A DNA stretch of 64,000 nt from Gammaproteobacteria bacterium (GTDB lineage: Bacteria; Pseudomonadota; Gammaproteobacteria; Pseudomonadales; Azotimanducaceae), in assembly GCA_009846005.1 (NCBI GenBank), contig VXYL01000070.1, forward strand, positions 72,947-136,946. Direction: 5' to 3'. The notes beneath the pieces were generated by a model, which made no database searches, was not told the origin of the DNA, and saw nothing but the letters and a program-made list of their open reading frames with translations. Position 1 is the stretch's first letter. Each line of letters starts with the position of its first letter. Position numbers and translations under genes: made by a program. This document shows positions 45,995-55,078 of the stretch, piece after piece.

Positions 45995-46453
45995 TCACAT
46001 AGGCAACGCCCGAGAGTGCTTGACCTCCCCCAGGCTGAAGCTCGACTCGACGTGCCGAACGCCCGGGTACTTGAGGATCTCCTGCATGACCAGTTCGGAG
46101 AAGTGATCGATGTCCCGGGCGAGCACCTTCATGATGTAGTCGTGGCCGCCACTCATGGCGTGGCACTCGACGATATGAGGCTCCGCCGCGACCCGCGCAT
46201 GGAAATCGTCCGCACGGTCAGCGGGCTGCTTGTCCATGTCGACAAGCACAAACGCGGTGACCGTGAATCCAATCGTCCGCTGGTCGACTACCGCCGAGTA
46301 CCGGGAGATCACTCCGTCCCGCTCGAGTTTCTTGACGCGTCGAAAACACGGCGATTCCGACAATCCGACTCTTTCTGCCAACTCGACGTTCGACATACGG
46401 CCGTTGTCCTGCAGCAGCGACAGGATCCGCCGCTCGACTCGATCCAATGCCAT
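45995..46453 (-). CDS. Lrp/AsnC-family transcriptional regulator
   Basis: This 152-residue protein has an N-terminal helix-turn-helix (MSNVELAERVGLSESPCFRR) and a C-terminal AsnC/RAM ligand domain (EPHIVECHAMSGGHDYIMKV). Lrp-type proteins form octamers and respond to amino acids. ATG at 46453 is chosen because it starts directly before the helix-turn-helix (ALDRVERRIL). It is divergent from the HPPD gene with 134 bp between starts, so control of HPPD by tyrosine or a related amino acid is plausible. Confidence 0.92.
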   Translation of the reverse strand: MALDRVERRILSLLQDNGRMSNVELAERVGLSESPCFRRVKKLERDGVISRYSAVVDQRTIGFTVTAFVLVDMDKQPADRADDFHARVAAEPHIVECHAMSGGHDYIMKVLARDIDHFSELVMQEILKYPGVRHVESSFSLGEVKHSRALPM

Positions 46454-46587
46454 GAGCAGAAACCGCCCCAATACATACCGTGTAGGGAACATTATGCTCT
46501 CCTGGGGACATGCAGCGGTAAAAAAGGTCAAATCTTCCCATCTTGACGGCATAGACTCGGAATCGATTTGCCACATAGGGAGTACGC

Positions 46588-47661
46588 ATGGCGCCCGACG
46601 ACAACCCCATGGGGCTCGACGGCTTCGAATTCGTCGAGTTCGCCGCCACCAAACGCGGTGTCCTGGAACCCGTGTTCCAGACCCTCGGGTTTCAGCATGT
46701 CGCGGACCATCGCTCGAAGGCCGTACAGCTGTGGCGCCAGAACGACGTCAACTTCGTCATCAACTACGAACCGAAGAGCTACGCGTGGTACCTTGCCGAG
46801 GAGCACGGCCCGTGCGCGACGGGCCTCGCGTTCCGCGTGACCGACGCCCACCGGGCGTACGGTCGCGCACTCGCGCTCGGTGCCGAGCCGGTCGACATCC
46901 CCACGGGCCCCATGGAACTGCGCCTGCCGGCGATTCGCGGCATCGGCGGCGCGCCGCTCTACCTCGTCGACCGCTACGAGGACGGCAGCAGCATCTACGA
47001 CATCGACTTCGAATACGTCGAAGGCATCGAGCGCCGACCAGCCGGACACGGCCTCAGGGTCATCGACCACCTGACGCACAACGTCTATCGCGGCCGGCTT
47101 TCCCACTGGGCACACTACTACGAGCGGCTGTTCAACTTCCGCGAGATCCGCTATTTCGACATCAAGGGCAAGCACAGCGGGCTCATCTCCCGTGCCTTGA
47201 CTGCCCCCGACGACAAGATCCGCATCCCCTTGAACGAGGAACCGCCCGGCGGCTCGGGGCAGATCGAGGCTTACCTGATGCAATACAACGGCGAGGGTAT
47301 CCAACACATCGCGTTCGCCTGCGACGATCTCATGAGCACCTGCGACAGCCTTATCGCGGCCGGTATGCGGTTCACGGAGCCTCCACCTCCCGCCTACTAC
47401 GACATGCTTGAAGAACGCCTCCCGGGCCACGGCGAACCGGTCGACGAACTGGCCAAACGCGGCATCCTGATCGACGGCGACATGTCGGGCGACGAACCGA
47501 GTCTCCTGCTGCAGATCTTTTCGGAGGAATTGGTCGGCCCCATCTTCTTCGAGTTCATCGAGCGCAAGCGCAACGAGGGCTTCGGCGAGGGCAACTTCCA
47601 GGCGCTCTTCGAGTCCATGGAACGCGACCAAATGCTGAAAGCCGCCGGGAACGCCGCATGA
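46588..47661 (+). CDS. hpd: 4-Hydroxyphenylpyruvate dioxygenase
   Basis: This non-heme iron enzyme converts 4-hydroxyphenylpyruvate to homogentisate in tyrosine catabolism. The 357 residues match bacterial HPPD. The 2-His-1-Glu triad is His161 (VIDHLTHNV), His240 (GIQHIAF) and Glu322 (FFEFIER), the same numbering as the Pseudomonas enzyme. AGGGAG at 46577-46582 lies 5 nt before the ATG. It overlaps the VOC-protein gene by 4 nt and is divergent from an Lrp-type regulator. No homogentisate dioxygenase is present in the window. Confidence 0.95.
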   Translation: MAPDDNPMGLDGFEFVEFAATKRGVLEPVFQTLGFQHVADHRSKAVQLWRQNDVNFVINYEPKSYAWYLAEEHGPCATGLAFRVTDAHRAYGRALALGAEPVDIPTGPMELRLPAIRGIGGAPLYLVDRYEDGSSIYDIDFEYVEGIERRPAGHGLRVIDHLTHNVYRGRLSHWAHYYERLFNFREIRYFDIKGKHSGLISRALTAPDDKIRIPLNEEPPGGSGQIEAYLMQYNGEGIQHIAFACDDLMSTCDSLIAAGMRFTEPPPPAYYDMLEERLPGHGEPVDELAKRGILIDGDMSGDEPSLLLQIFSEELVGPIFFEFIERKRNEGFGEGNFQALFESMERDQMLKAAGNAA

Positions 47662-48188
47662 ACGTCAGACGCATCCACCACGTCGCCTATCGCTGCAACG
47701 ACGCGATGGAGACCGTCGACTTCTACCGGGATACGCTCGGGATGAAGTTCCAGCTTGCCTTCGCGGAGAACGAGGTCCCTTCGACCGGCGCGCCGGATCC
47801 CTACATGCACATCTTCCTCGACGCGGGCATGGGCAACGTGCTGGCGTTTTTCGAACTGCCCAACTCGCCGCCGATGGGCAAGGATCCGAATACCCCTGCC
47901 TGGGTCCAGCACATCGCCTTCGAGGTCGATGGCCGCGATGAACTCCTTGCCGCCAAGGACCGGCTCGAAGCATCTGGTCTTGACGTGCTGGGGCCCGTCG
48001 ACCACGGCATCTTCGACTCCATCTATTTCTTCGACCCCAACGGCCACCGCTTGGAACTGGCCTGCAACAAGGGCGGCGAGGAAGCGCGCGAGCGCGCCCA
48101 TGCAGTCGCCGAGGCGATGCTCGAGGAATGGACCCGCACCAAGCGTGCGCCACGCCACGCCGCTTGGCTGCACGAGGACAGTTCGTAA
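47658..48188 (+). CDS. VOC/glyoxalase-family protein coupled to HPPD
   Basis: This 176-residue protein of the vicinal-oxygen-chelate fold begins [20 protein letters not shown] and has WVQHIAFEV and [13 protein letters not shown], giving likely metal ligands His, His and Glu. Glyoxalase I, ring-cleavage dioxygenases and epimerases share this pattern. The ATGA overlap with the HPPD gene points to a linked step in aromatic amino-acid breakdown, but no specific reaction can be assigned. Its TAA stop codon is part of a REP-like element beginning at 48183. Confidence 0.85.
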   Translation: MNVRRIHHVAYRCNDAMETVDFYRDTLGMKFQLAFAENEVPSTGAPDPYMHIFLDAGMGNVLAFFELPNSPPMGKDPNTPAWVQHIAFEVDGRDELLAAKDRLEASGLDVLGPVDHGIFDSIYFFDPNGHRLELACNKGGEEARERAHAVAEAMLEEWTRTKRAPRHAAWLHEDSS

Positions 48189-48209
48189 GGGACGGGCTCG
48201 TCCCGTGCC
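48183..48209 (+). repeat. GTAA-hairpin (REP-like) element that supplies a stop codon
   Basis: TCGTAA, stem GGGACGGG, loop CTCGT, then CCCGTGCC, with one mismatch. The TAA is the stop codon of the VOC gene. It is the first of three units between 48183 and 48304. Confidence 0.7.
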
Positions 48210-48230
48210 GGAGCGCCTCGTTACCGTCGC

Positions 48231-48257
48231 GGGCGACCACAAGGGCCGCCCCTACGA
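48231..48257 (-). repeat. GTAG-hairpin (REP-like) element
   Basis: On the minus strand it reads TCGTAG, stem GGGCGGCC, loop CTTGT, GGTCGCCC, with one G-T wobble. The stem sequence differs from the reference but pairing is kept. It is inverted relative to its left neighbour. Confidence 0.7.
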
Positions 48258-48279
48258 TGCGGACCGGCGCCGGGGCATT

Positions 48280-48304
48280 CCGTAGGGGCTGGCAGTCCCG
48301 TCCC
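48280..48304 (+). repeat. Degenerate GTAG-hairpin (REP-like) element
   Basis: CCGTAGGGG is followed by CTGGCAG and TCCCGTCCC. The GTAG end and right arm are kept, but the left arm is disturbed. It is the third unit of the group between the VOC gene and the amidohydrolase gene. Confidence 0.5.
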
Positions 48305-48422
48305 GAGTTCCCCCGACCATAGGGGTCGCCCCGACGGGTGTGCCGACCACCGCGCCCGTCATGGCCCCGCCTCGTCATGTATGATCGTCGGTTGCGGCAA
48401 TTCGAAGAGGGGACACGAATCC

Positions 48423-50117
48423 ATGGCGCACTCACTCGTAATCTCGGGGGGCACCGTCATCGACGGCAGCGGTGCCGAAGCGAAACGAGCCGACATCGCC
48501 GTTGACGACGGCCGCATCAGCCGAATCGGCGACCTCGACGGCGTCGAAGCCGGACGGACCATCGACGCCACCGGCAAGCTCGTGACGCCGGGGTTCGTGG
48601 ATCTGCACACCCACTTGGACGCCCAGATCGGCTGGGATCCGGAGATGCGCCCGAGTTCGTACCACGGTGTAACCACCGCGCTCATCGGCAACTGCGGCGT
48701 GACCTTCGCGCCGTGCAGCAAGGACAACCGTCGCTATCTCGCCGAACTGATGGAAGCCGTAGAGGACATCGCGGCGAACGCCATCATGGACGGCCTGCCG
48801 TGGAACTGGACCACCTTTGGGGAATACCTCGACTGCGTTCAGTCATTGAAACCCACGCTAAACGTCGTGGGGATGTGCGGCCACTCCGCCATCCGCTTCG
48901 AGGCCATGGGCGACAAAAGCTGCGACGAAGGCGTGCAGGCCGACGAGCGCGAATTGCAGCGCATCGTCGATCTCGTCAAGGAGTCCGTCGAAGGCGGTGC
49001 CGCCGGGTTCTCGACCTCGCGGTTCCTCGGCCATCGCGTTCCCGACGGCCGTTTGACGCCGGGGACGAGGGCCGACCCGCGCGAGACCCGGGCCATCCAG
49101 GAGGCGGTTGTCGAAGCCGGCGGCCGAGGCGGCATGTTCCAGGTCGCGCCCGACATGCGGACCCGCTACGAAGTCGAGAAGCAGATGTTCGAGACCGGTG
49201 CCGAGCTCGGCTGCCAGGTGCTGTTCTCGGGAGGCACCGGACCCGAAGGCGACGGCGGCGTGGCGCGTTGGCAAGAGTTCCTCGGCCGCAACAACGAGAA
49301 CGGACGACGCATCACGTCCATCTGCCACACCCGTCCCAGCGGGTCGTTCTTCGGTCTCGCCCAGCAGGCGTTCCTGCGCACGCCGGCGTGGCGGGAGCTG
49401 ATGAAGCTGCCGACCATCGAGGACCGGGTCGCGGCCCTCAAGGATCCCGCGACGCGCGAGAACCTTGTGACGGAAGCCAAAGAGGCCGGCGGGTTCGGCC
49501 CGGTTGCGCGCAGGTTGCACCCTATGGGCAGGGGCGAGTTTCCGGATTTCGACCTCGACGACAACAACAGCTTGCAGAAGCTCGCCGACGACGCGGGCAA
49601 GGATCCGGTGGACATCTACGTCGAACGCCTGATCGCCTCCGAGGGTCTGGAACTGTGGAACCTGTGGGCCTTCGGCGGGGCTCTGGAAAACCAGTGGAAC
49701 TACATGCGCCTGCCTCATGTCGTGCCGATGCTCGGCGACGCCGGCGCCCACGTCGGCCAGTTCACCGACGCGGATTCCCCGACGTTCCTGCTCGGCGAGT
49801 TGACCCGCGACCGCGGCGTCTACACGCTGCCTGAAGCCGTGCATCGGATCTCCGGCAAGTCCGCCGAGGTGCTGGGCCTCAAGGAACGTGGCGAGCTACG
49901 CGAGGGCTGGCACGCCGATATCAACGTCATCGACTACGAGAATCTAACCTCCCGCCATCCGGAATACGTCCGCGACTTCCCGCACAACGGCGGACGCCTG
50001 GTGGTGAAGAGCCGAGGCTACGACGCGACGCTGGTCGCCGGGAAGGTCGTGATCGAGGACGGTGAGTACACGGGCAACCGCCCGGGCACGGTGATTCGGG
50101 AGTTCATGCGGGGATAG
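48423..50117 (+). CDS. Amidohydrolase of the D-aminoacylase type
   Basis: This 564-residue metal-dependent amidohydrolase begins with a beta-sandwich (LVISGGTVIDGSG) and the metal motif FVDLHTHLDAQ near residue 60. The middle contains GNCGVTFAPC, GMCGHSAIRFEAMG and CHTRPSGSFFGL, and the C-terminus LREGWHADINVIDYENL with DYPHNGGRL-like ends. The family includes N-acyl-D-amino acid deacylases; homologues of this length are often annotated only as amidohydrolases, so the substrate is uncertain. ATG at 48423 lies after a purine-rich GAGGGGA. It stands alone downstream of a REP cluster. Confidence 0.87.
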   Translation: MAHSLVISGGTVIDGSGAEAKRADIAVDDGRISRIGDLDGVEAGRTIDATGKLVTPGFVDLHTHLDAQIGWDPEMRPSSYHGVTTALIGNCGVTFAPCSKDNRRYLAELMEAVEDIAANAIMDGLPWNWTTFGEYLDCVQSLKPTLNVVGMCGHSAIRFEAMGDKSCDEGVQADERELQRIVDLVKESVEGGAAGFSTSRFLGHRVPDGRLTPGTRADPRETRAIQEAVVEAGGRGGMFQVAPDMRTRYEVEKQMFETGAELGCQVLFSGGTGPEGDGGVARWQEFLGRNNENGRRITSICHTRPSGSFFGLAQQAFLRTPAWRELMKLPTIEDRVAALKDPATRENLVTEAKEAGGFGPVARRLHPMGRGEFPDFDLDDNNSLQKLADDAGKDPVDIYVERLIASEGLELWNLWAFGGALENQWNYMRLPHVVPMLGDAGAHVGQFTDADSPTFLLGELTRDRGVYTLPEAVHRISGKSAEVLGLKERGELREGWHADINVIDYENLTSRHPEYVRDFPHNGGRLVVKSRGYDATLVAGKVVIEDGEYTGNRPGTVIREFMRG

Positions 50118-50217
50118 CGCCGACCTAGGGTCGTTTCTTGGCGCGACCTGCGACGGGCGATAGAAAAGGGGCTCGCGGTGCGCAGGTCCTGCGCGTGACA
50201 CCACAAGCGCCAACCGT

Positions 50218-52131
50218 TCAGGTGGATTCTTCGTCGCCCGATTGCTCCGTCAGCCGTCTCCACCAAAGCGGGACAAGCAAAACTGCGCCCGCAACAAACG
50301 GCACAGGCGCGAACCAGGTCTCTTCGGGATGGCGCAAGATGAGCTTCGAGACACCCACCACGGCGAGTAACAGCGATGCGCCGCATCCGAAGGTTGCCAG
50401 CAGCTTTTGACCGAGCGCCCGGCGGACCCCCCTCGGATCGCCACCGCCAAGGGCGACCGTCCTTCCCCAAAAACCGACTGGACGCACGGACCGGTAGAAC
50501 GCCAAGAGAGCATTGGGGTCGGTCGGTCGGGTAACGAGGGCCGCGAGGATCGTTGCGCCGGTGGACACGATCACCATCGTAGCGAGGCGTATCCACTCCA
50601 TGTCGTCGGCGGGGAAAGCCCAGAGCAGGATCGGCCCCGCGACCACCGCGACGGCCATGGCCGCGAATTCCGACTGGACATTGATGCGCTCCCACACCCA
50701 TCGCAGCATCAACACCGCACCAATGCCTGCGCCGAACAACAGGGACACTTTCCAGCCCTGCTGGATCGAGTCGAGATTCGCTGCGACCACGCATCCAGCC
50801 AGTAGGACGATCACGGACGTCGCACGCCCGACGGCGACCAATTCCCTGCTCGCGGGCTCGCGTTTCAACCAGGACTGGCACAGGAACCGCTTGTAGACAT
50901 CGTTGGTCAGGTAGCTCGATCCCCAGTTCAAATGCGTATCGATAGTTGAGGCCAGCGCCGCCACCAGGGCCGTGATCATCAATCCACGCGCGCCAGCGGG
51001 CATCCAATCGGCGATGCCGACCAAGAAGGTGCGCTCGCGGGACGCGGCGAAGCCCGGCTCCAAGGTATCGGCGGGACTGAACGGGTAGAACACCAGCAAT
51101 GCAACGCCGATGACGAGCCAGACGACGCTGCGCCCGAGGATCTGTACCCAGGCGAACACGAACGCCGCGATCCGGGCTTCGCGATCCGTGGAACAGGCCA
51201 TGCAGCGCTGCGCTAGATAGCCCGTGCCGTCGCTGTTCATCTGGAACAGCCACTGCAATCCCATGATCACGAGGAACGGCATCAACGCCCCCTCGATCGA
51301 CGGCGAGAACGCCAACATGCCGGACGCCCGTTCCGTGCCGTAGAGCGCAAAGACGCGATCCATCAACCCGGCGGGCCCACCGCTCTCCCAAAGCAGGATG
51401 CCCGCAAAGACGATCGACCCGCCCATGGCCAACGCGAACTGGAACACGTCAGTGGAAATGACGCCTCGCAGTCCCCCCGTCGTCGAATAGAGACCCACGA
51501 ACACCACCAACAGCACGATGCTGATGAGGTTGTTGGTCGTCGCGGTCTCGGTGCCGAACTCGGTCGCACCGGTCGAAAGATCGATGCCCATCCAATCCGT
51601 GGCAGCGAGCAATCCGGAGTAGAACGTGTCAGGCAACCAGGCGTGCCAAGGCAGAAAGAGCTCGACGATCTGGAACGTCGCCAAGAGTACGAACCCCAAG
51701 ACGACCGAATTGATCAGCAGGCCGAAGTAGACGGCCTTGATCAGCCGCAACGGCAGCCGCCATCTTCCGCTATAGCGGATCTCCACCAACTCCGCGTCGG
51801 TCAGGATCCCCGCCCGTCGCCAGAGCGCGGCGAACAGGAAGCCCATGAGCAGGAACGCGAGGCCGTATACCCATATCCGCCACAACGCGAAGATGCCCGC
51901 AACGGCAATCAACCCCGAGAACAGCAACGGCGTGTCTGCGGCGAACTGCGTCGCCGACATGCTGACTCCCGCCCGCCAGCCTTTGACCTCGCGCCCGGCA
52001 AGGTAGTACTCCTCGATGTTCTTCGAGGCATGTCTCCTCGCCCGCAGTCCCGCCGTGACCGAGAAGATCACGAAGACGAGCAGAATGAGCATGTCTACGC
52101 TGGCCACGAACCCTCCAGACAACGCGGGCAC
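50218..52131 (-). CDS. Sodium:solute symporter (SSS family)
   Basis: This 637-residue, multi-helix inner-membrane protein of the SSS family begins MLILLVFVIFSVTAGL (helix 1) and has the family-typical EEYYLAGREVKGWRAGVSMSATQFAADTP, and NWGSSYLTNDVYKRFL in the middle. It would take up an organic solute with Na+. Substrates in the family include proline, pantothenate, sugars and acetate; nothing visible fixes the choice, though length and C-terminal helices favour the larger sugar/amine-type members. The start is GTG at 52131, with ATG at 52092 as an alternative. It is divergent from the DUF2235 gene. Confidence 0.9.
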   Translation of the reverse strand: MPALSGGFVASVDMLILLVFVIFSVTAGLRARRHASKNIEEYYLAGREVKGWRAGVSMSATQFAADTPLLFSGLIAVAGIFALWRIWVYGLAFLLMGFLFAALWRRAGILTDAELVEIRYSGRWRLPLRLIKAVYFGLLINSVVLGFVLLATFQIVELFLPWHAWLPDTFYSGLLAATDWMGIDLSTGATEFGTETATTNNLISIVLLVVFVGLYSTTGGLRGVISTDVFQFALAMGGSIVFAGILLWESGGPAGLMDRVFALYGTERASGMLAFSPSIEGALMPFLVIMGLQWLFQMNSDGTGYLAQRCMACSTDREARIAAFVFAWVQILGRSVVWLVIGVALLVFYPFSPADTLEPGFAASRERTFLVGIADWMPAGARGLMITALVAALASTIDTHLNWGSSYLTNDVYKRFLCQSWLKREPASRELVAVGRATSVIVLLAGCVVAANLDSIQQGWKVSLLFGAGIGAVLMLRWVWERINVQSEFAAMAVAVVAGPILLWAFPADDMEWIRLATMVIVSTGATILAALVTRPTDPNALLAFYRSVRPVGFWGRTVALGGGDPRGVRRALGQKLLATFGCGASLLLAVVGVSKLILRHPEETWFAPVPFVAGAVLLVPLWWRRLTEQSGDEEST

Positions 52132-52292
52132 CCGTCGGGAAACATGGCAGGCCGGTCTGCCAACCCGCGATCAGCGTTCCGAATCCCGTACCGCCGCCCC
52201 CTTCTTGACTTGCGCCAAGCCGGCCTCGAACATGGATCGGCGGGTATCGGCTTGTCACGCCCTGTAGTTATAAGCAGTAGGGAGGATTGCCT

Positions 52293-53807
52293 GTGAAGCG
52301 ACTGGTCGTGTGTTGCGATGGCACCTGGAACACGCCGGAGATGGAGAGTCCGACCAATGTGGTCCGGCTCGCCCGGGCCGTACGGCCACGGGACGCGAAC
52401 CGCGTGCTGCAGATCGTCTACTACGACGAAGGGGTCGGCACGCATGGCCCGATCGACAAGATTGTCGGCGGCGCGATGGGTGCGGGACTCGACTTCAACG
52501 TCCGTCAAGCCTACCGATTCCTGGCCAGCAATTACGAGACAGACGACGAGATCTATCTCTTCGGCTTTAGCCGCGGAGCGTACACGGTTCGAAGCCTCGC
52601 CGGCATGATCGGCTTCGCGGGAATGCTCCGCCGGCAACAACTGACCTCCGTCCACGACGCCTACGAACTCTATCGCGACGAGAAAGACCCGGCCGGGGCC
52701 CGTGCCACGACGTTCCGGGAGAGCCACCGCACGAACGTTCCACGCATCACGCTCCTAGGCTGTTGGGACACCGTCGGAGCAATGGGCATCCCCGACAAGC
52801 TACCCGGCATCGGCCTCGACGAACGGTTCAACAAGCGCTACCGGTGGGTGAATGCGAACCTCGGCGCGCACGTCGACCATGCGCTGCATGCAATGTCGAT
52901 CGACGAGCAACGCAAGGAGTTCAAGCCAACGTCGATGGCAAGCGTGACGCCGGGACAGACGCTCAAGCAGGTTTGGTTCCCAGGCGACCACGGTTCGGTG
53001 GGCGGTGGCGAACATCACAAGGAACCGCTCGCTCGCGCGGCTCTCGAGTGGATGGTCGGATCCATCGCGAACGTTGGCCTCGGCCTCGCCGTGGACGCCC
53101 GATTCCAAGGCATGCTGGCCTGCGACCACACCGCGTATTCAAGTGTCAGCAGGAGTCCCATCTACGGCCGCGAGCCCCGCGACCTCGGGTCGGCACCGGA
53201 ATTTCACGACTCGGCCCTGCGGCGCTTCGTGGACCTGGCGCACTACGCCCACACGTTGGCCCCTGAACAGCGCCGCCTGCTTAGTGCGGCGGTACAGGAG
53301 CGAAACGTGCAATCCACGTTGCGACGCCCAGCGAACAGTACCGTCCTCGAGGTCGACCAAGACGCGGATGTGATCGTGTTGGCGGAGCAGCAGAGGAACG
53401 ATACGCACATCCTGATGGAGGCCGGCGGACAATACGTGCTATCGGTCGCCGAAACCCAGTATTGGCGCGACGGCGATCTGCCCCCGTGCGGTCCCTGTGG
53501 CTGGCACGAGGACGACAAGGCGCTCGCACCGTTCTTTGACGGACTGGACCGCATGAAGCTGCCATTGATCCGCCTGGCTAGCGATCGGCGCGTCGAGCCG
53601 AGGGCGAATTGGTTCGAGCTCATCGGGATCCTTTGCCATCAGCACGGCGAAGACCGCATCCGAATCGCCCGGAACACCATCTACACCGCCCCTTCCGACG
53701 GTCGCTTTCTCGCCCTGGCCAACGACGTCTCGTCACGCATCGACCTGTTCGACACCTACGACAACAACGAGGGTTGGCTGGTACTCAACGTGCGGCGGAT
53801 AGCTTGA
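52293..53807 (+). CDS. DUF2235 alpha/beta-hydrolase-like protein
   Basis: This 504-residue protein opens with RLVVCCDGTWN, the hallmark of DUF2235, and has the nucleophile motif GFSRGAYTVRSLAG near residue 92. Some relatives (Tle1-type phospholipases) are type VI secretion effectors, while others are housekeeping hydrolases of unknown substrate. No secretion genes or immunity partner are seen here, so an effector role is not supported. GTG at 52293 is preferred to TTG at 52287 because GGAGG at 52281-52285 then lies at 7 nt. Confidence 0.85.
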   Translation: MKRLVVCCDGTWNTPEMESPTNVVRLARAVRPRDANRVLQIVYYDEGVGTHGPIDKIVGGAMGAGLDFNVRQAYRFLASNYETDDEIYLFGFSRGAYTVRSLAGMIGFAGMLRRQQLTSVHDAYELYRDEKDPAGARATTFRESHRTNVPRITLLGCWDTVGAMGIPDKLPGIGLDERFNKRYRWVNANLGAHVDHALHAMSIDEQRKEFKPTSMASVTPGQTLKQVWFPGDHGSVGGGEHHKEPLARAALEWMVGSIANVGLGLAVDARFQGMLACDHTAYSSVSRSPIYGREPRDLGSAPEFHDSALRRFVDLAHYAHTLAPEQRRLLSAAVQERNVQSTLRRPANSTVLEVDQDADVIVLAEQQRNDTHILMEAGGQYVLSVAETQYWRDGDLPPCGPCGWHEDDKALAPFFDGLDRMKLPLIRLASDRRVEPRANWFELIGILCHQHGEDRIRIARNTIYTAPSDGRFLALANDVSSRIDLFDTYDNNEGWLVLNVRRIA

Positions 53808-53876
53808 ATCCGCTCGACCGTTCGCATCGGGTCGCGAACACCTAGGCAACTCGCGACCCCCCTCGGGTCGAGGCGT

Positions 53877-55061
53877 TTGCGGCCCCGCTCCGGGATTGGC
53901 AACATTGGCTCGACTTTGGCCAATGCATTCCACGGCGTGGGAAGACTCAATTCGGCACTTGCAACGACGGTGGCCATCGGCTCGGCGACCGGGGCCGGTC
54001 TCGAAGCGGATGTCGCGTCGACGGCACACTACGACGAGGATGAAGTCCGTACCTGGCAAGGATGCCAGCCGGAGAACACCCGTATCGGCGGGCACTTCTC
54101 CGCGCTGGAGTACGCCAGGATGATCGAACCGGAACTCGGCGTGCCGCCGGTGGTCGACTGCGGCGCGGGTGTGGAGCAGCCCATCTACGTCAACGGCGAG
54201 AAGTCCATTGGCGACCCGGGCCTCCACCAGTGCGACAACCCCAGTCTGCAGATCGGCGACTGCATGTCGGGATCGAGCGTTCAGCGCTACATCGGAACGA
54301 GTGCCGATGGTTCGACCCGTCACGACGTCGTGTGGGCGAGTTTCTGCCGCCACGATGGTCGCGACGACGTGTTCGGCTTCGACATCGGCGACTCCGTCCA
54401 GATGATCGGCTACAACAAAGTGACCGGGGCGACGGCGTTCTTCGAGAGCGCAGACAACCGGGAGTGGACCTATGTCGATCCCGAAACCAACCGCCTGATG
54501 GGAAAGCTCCCCGGAGTCGACGATCCCGAAGCCTTCGACAGAGCCTATGTGAGAGCGGAAACCCAGTGCGTGGCGTGCCATCAGGCCGACCCGTTCGTCC
54601 ACAACCCGTTCATCGATGGCGCGAAGCAACCTCACGCGCCGAATCAGCCGGTCGTTCCTCGAATCGGCGGTCGAAAGAGCAAGAGCAACACGCCCTACTA
54701 CGTGATCGGCGGTGCCGACTGGGACATGCGCACGATCCACATCGAGGACAACGAGTGCCTGGGTTGCCACCGCATCGGCATGAAGACGGTCGAGGAGTTC
54801 ATGGGCGATCATTGGCATCCGGCTCATCACATGCCGCCGCGCGACCCCGGCAGCCTGAACGACCATTTCGAGGAACTGCTGGCGTGCTGGAAGAACGGGC
54901 CCGAGAACACGCCGGGGTGCGACTGGATCATTCCGCCGGCCGGAGACTGTCCGAGCCAGGTCGTGGGCGACGACTATCCCTACAAGTCGAGATTCAACCA
55001 GCCCAACCACAAAGAACTCGAGTGGACCGAACGCCCGCCGTTCTCCAATCCACAACCTTAG
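53877..55061 (+). CDS. Putative exported diheme c-type cytochrome, family unknown
   Basis: This 394-residue protein has two c-type heme motifs, CVACH at residue 231 and CLGCH at 294, each followed by an acidic or histidine-rich stretch (HWHPAHHMPPRD), which could supply axial ligands. Several extra cysteines (for example QPENTR-flanking GCQ, DCGAG, QCDNP, DCMSG) suggest disulfides, so a periplasmic location is likely. The start is uncertain: TTG at 53877 or GTG at 53937, the latter giving GRLNSALATTVAIGSATGAG as a weak signal peptide. It lies 17 bp before the PhyH-like gene. The family was not recognised. Confidence 0.65.
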   Translation: MRPRSGIGNIGSTLANAFHGVGRLNSALATTVAIGSATGAGLEADVASTAHYDEDEVRTWQGCQPENTRIGGHFSALEYARMIEPELGVPPVVDCGAGVEQPIYVNGEKSIGDPGLHQCDNPSLQIGDCMSGSSVQRYIGTSADGSTRHDVVWASFCRHDGRDDVFGFDIGDSVQMIGYNKVTGATAFFESADNREWTYVDPETNRLMGKLPGVDDPEAFDRAYVRAETQCVACHQADPFVHNPFIDGAKQPHAPNQPVVPRIGGRKSKSNTPYYVIGGADWDMRTIHIEDNECLGCHRIGMKTVEEFMGDHWHPAHHMPPRDPGSLNDHFEELLACWKNGPENTPGCDWIIPPAGDCPSQVVGDDYPYKSRFNQPNHKELEWTERPPFSNPQP

Positions 55062-55078
55062 GGACCGGCGCCCGACAG

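Noticed and set aside
52293-53807. DUF2235 protein as a type VI secretion effector
   Set aside because: No VgrG, PAAR, adaptor or immunity gene is adjacent. Family membership alone does not support an effector role.
54062-55078. The long frame upstream of the third PhyH gene, overlapping the diheme gene
   Set aside because: It is an out-of-frame reading of the diheme protein gene, with low-complexity Arg-rich sequence. The oxygenase begins at about 55079.
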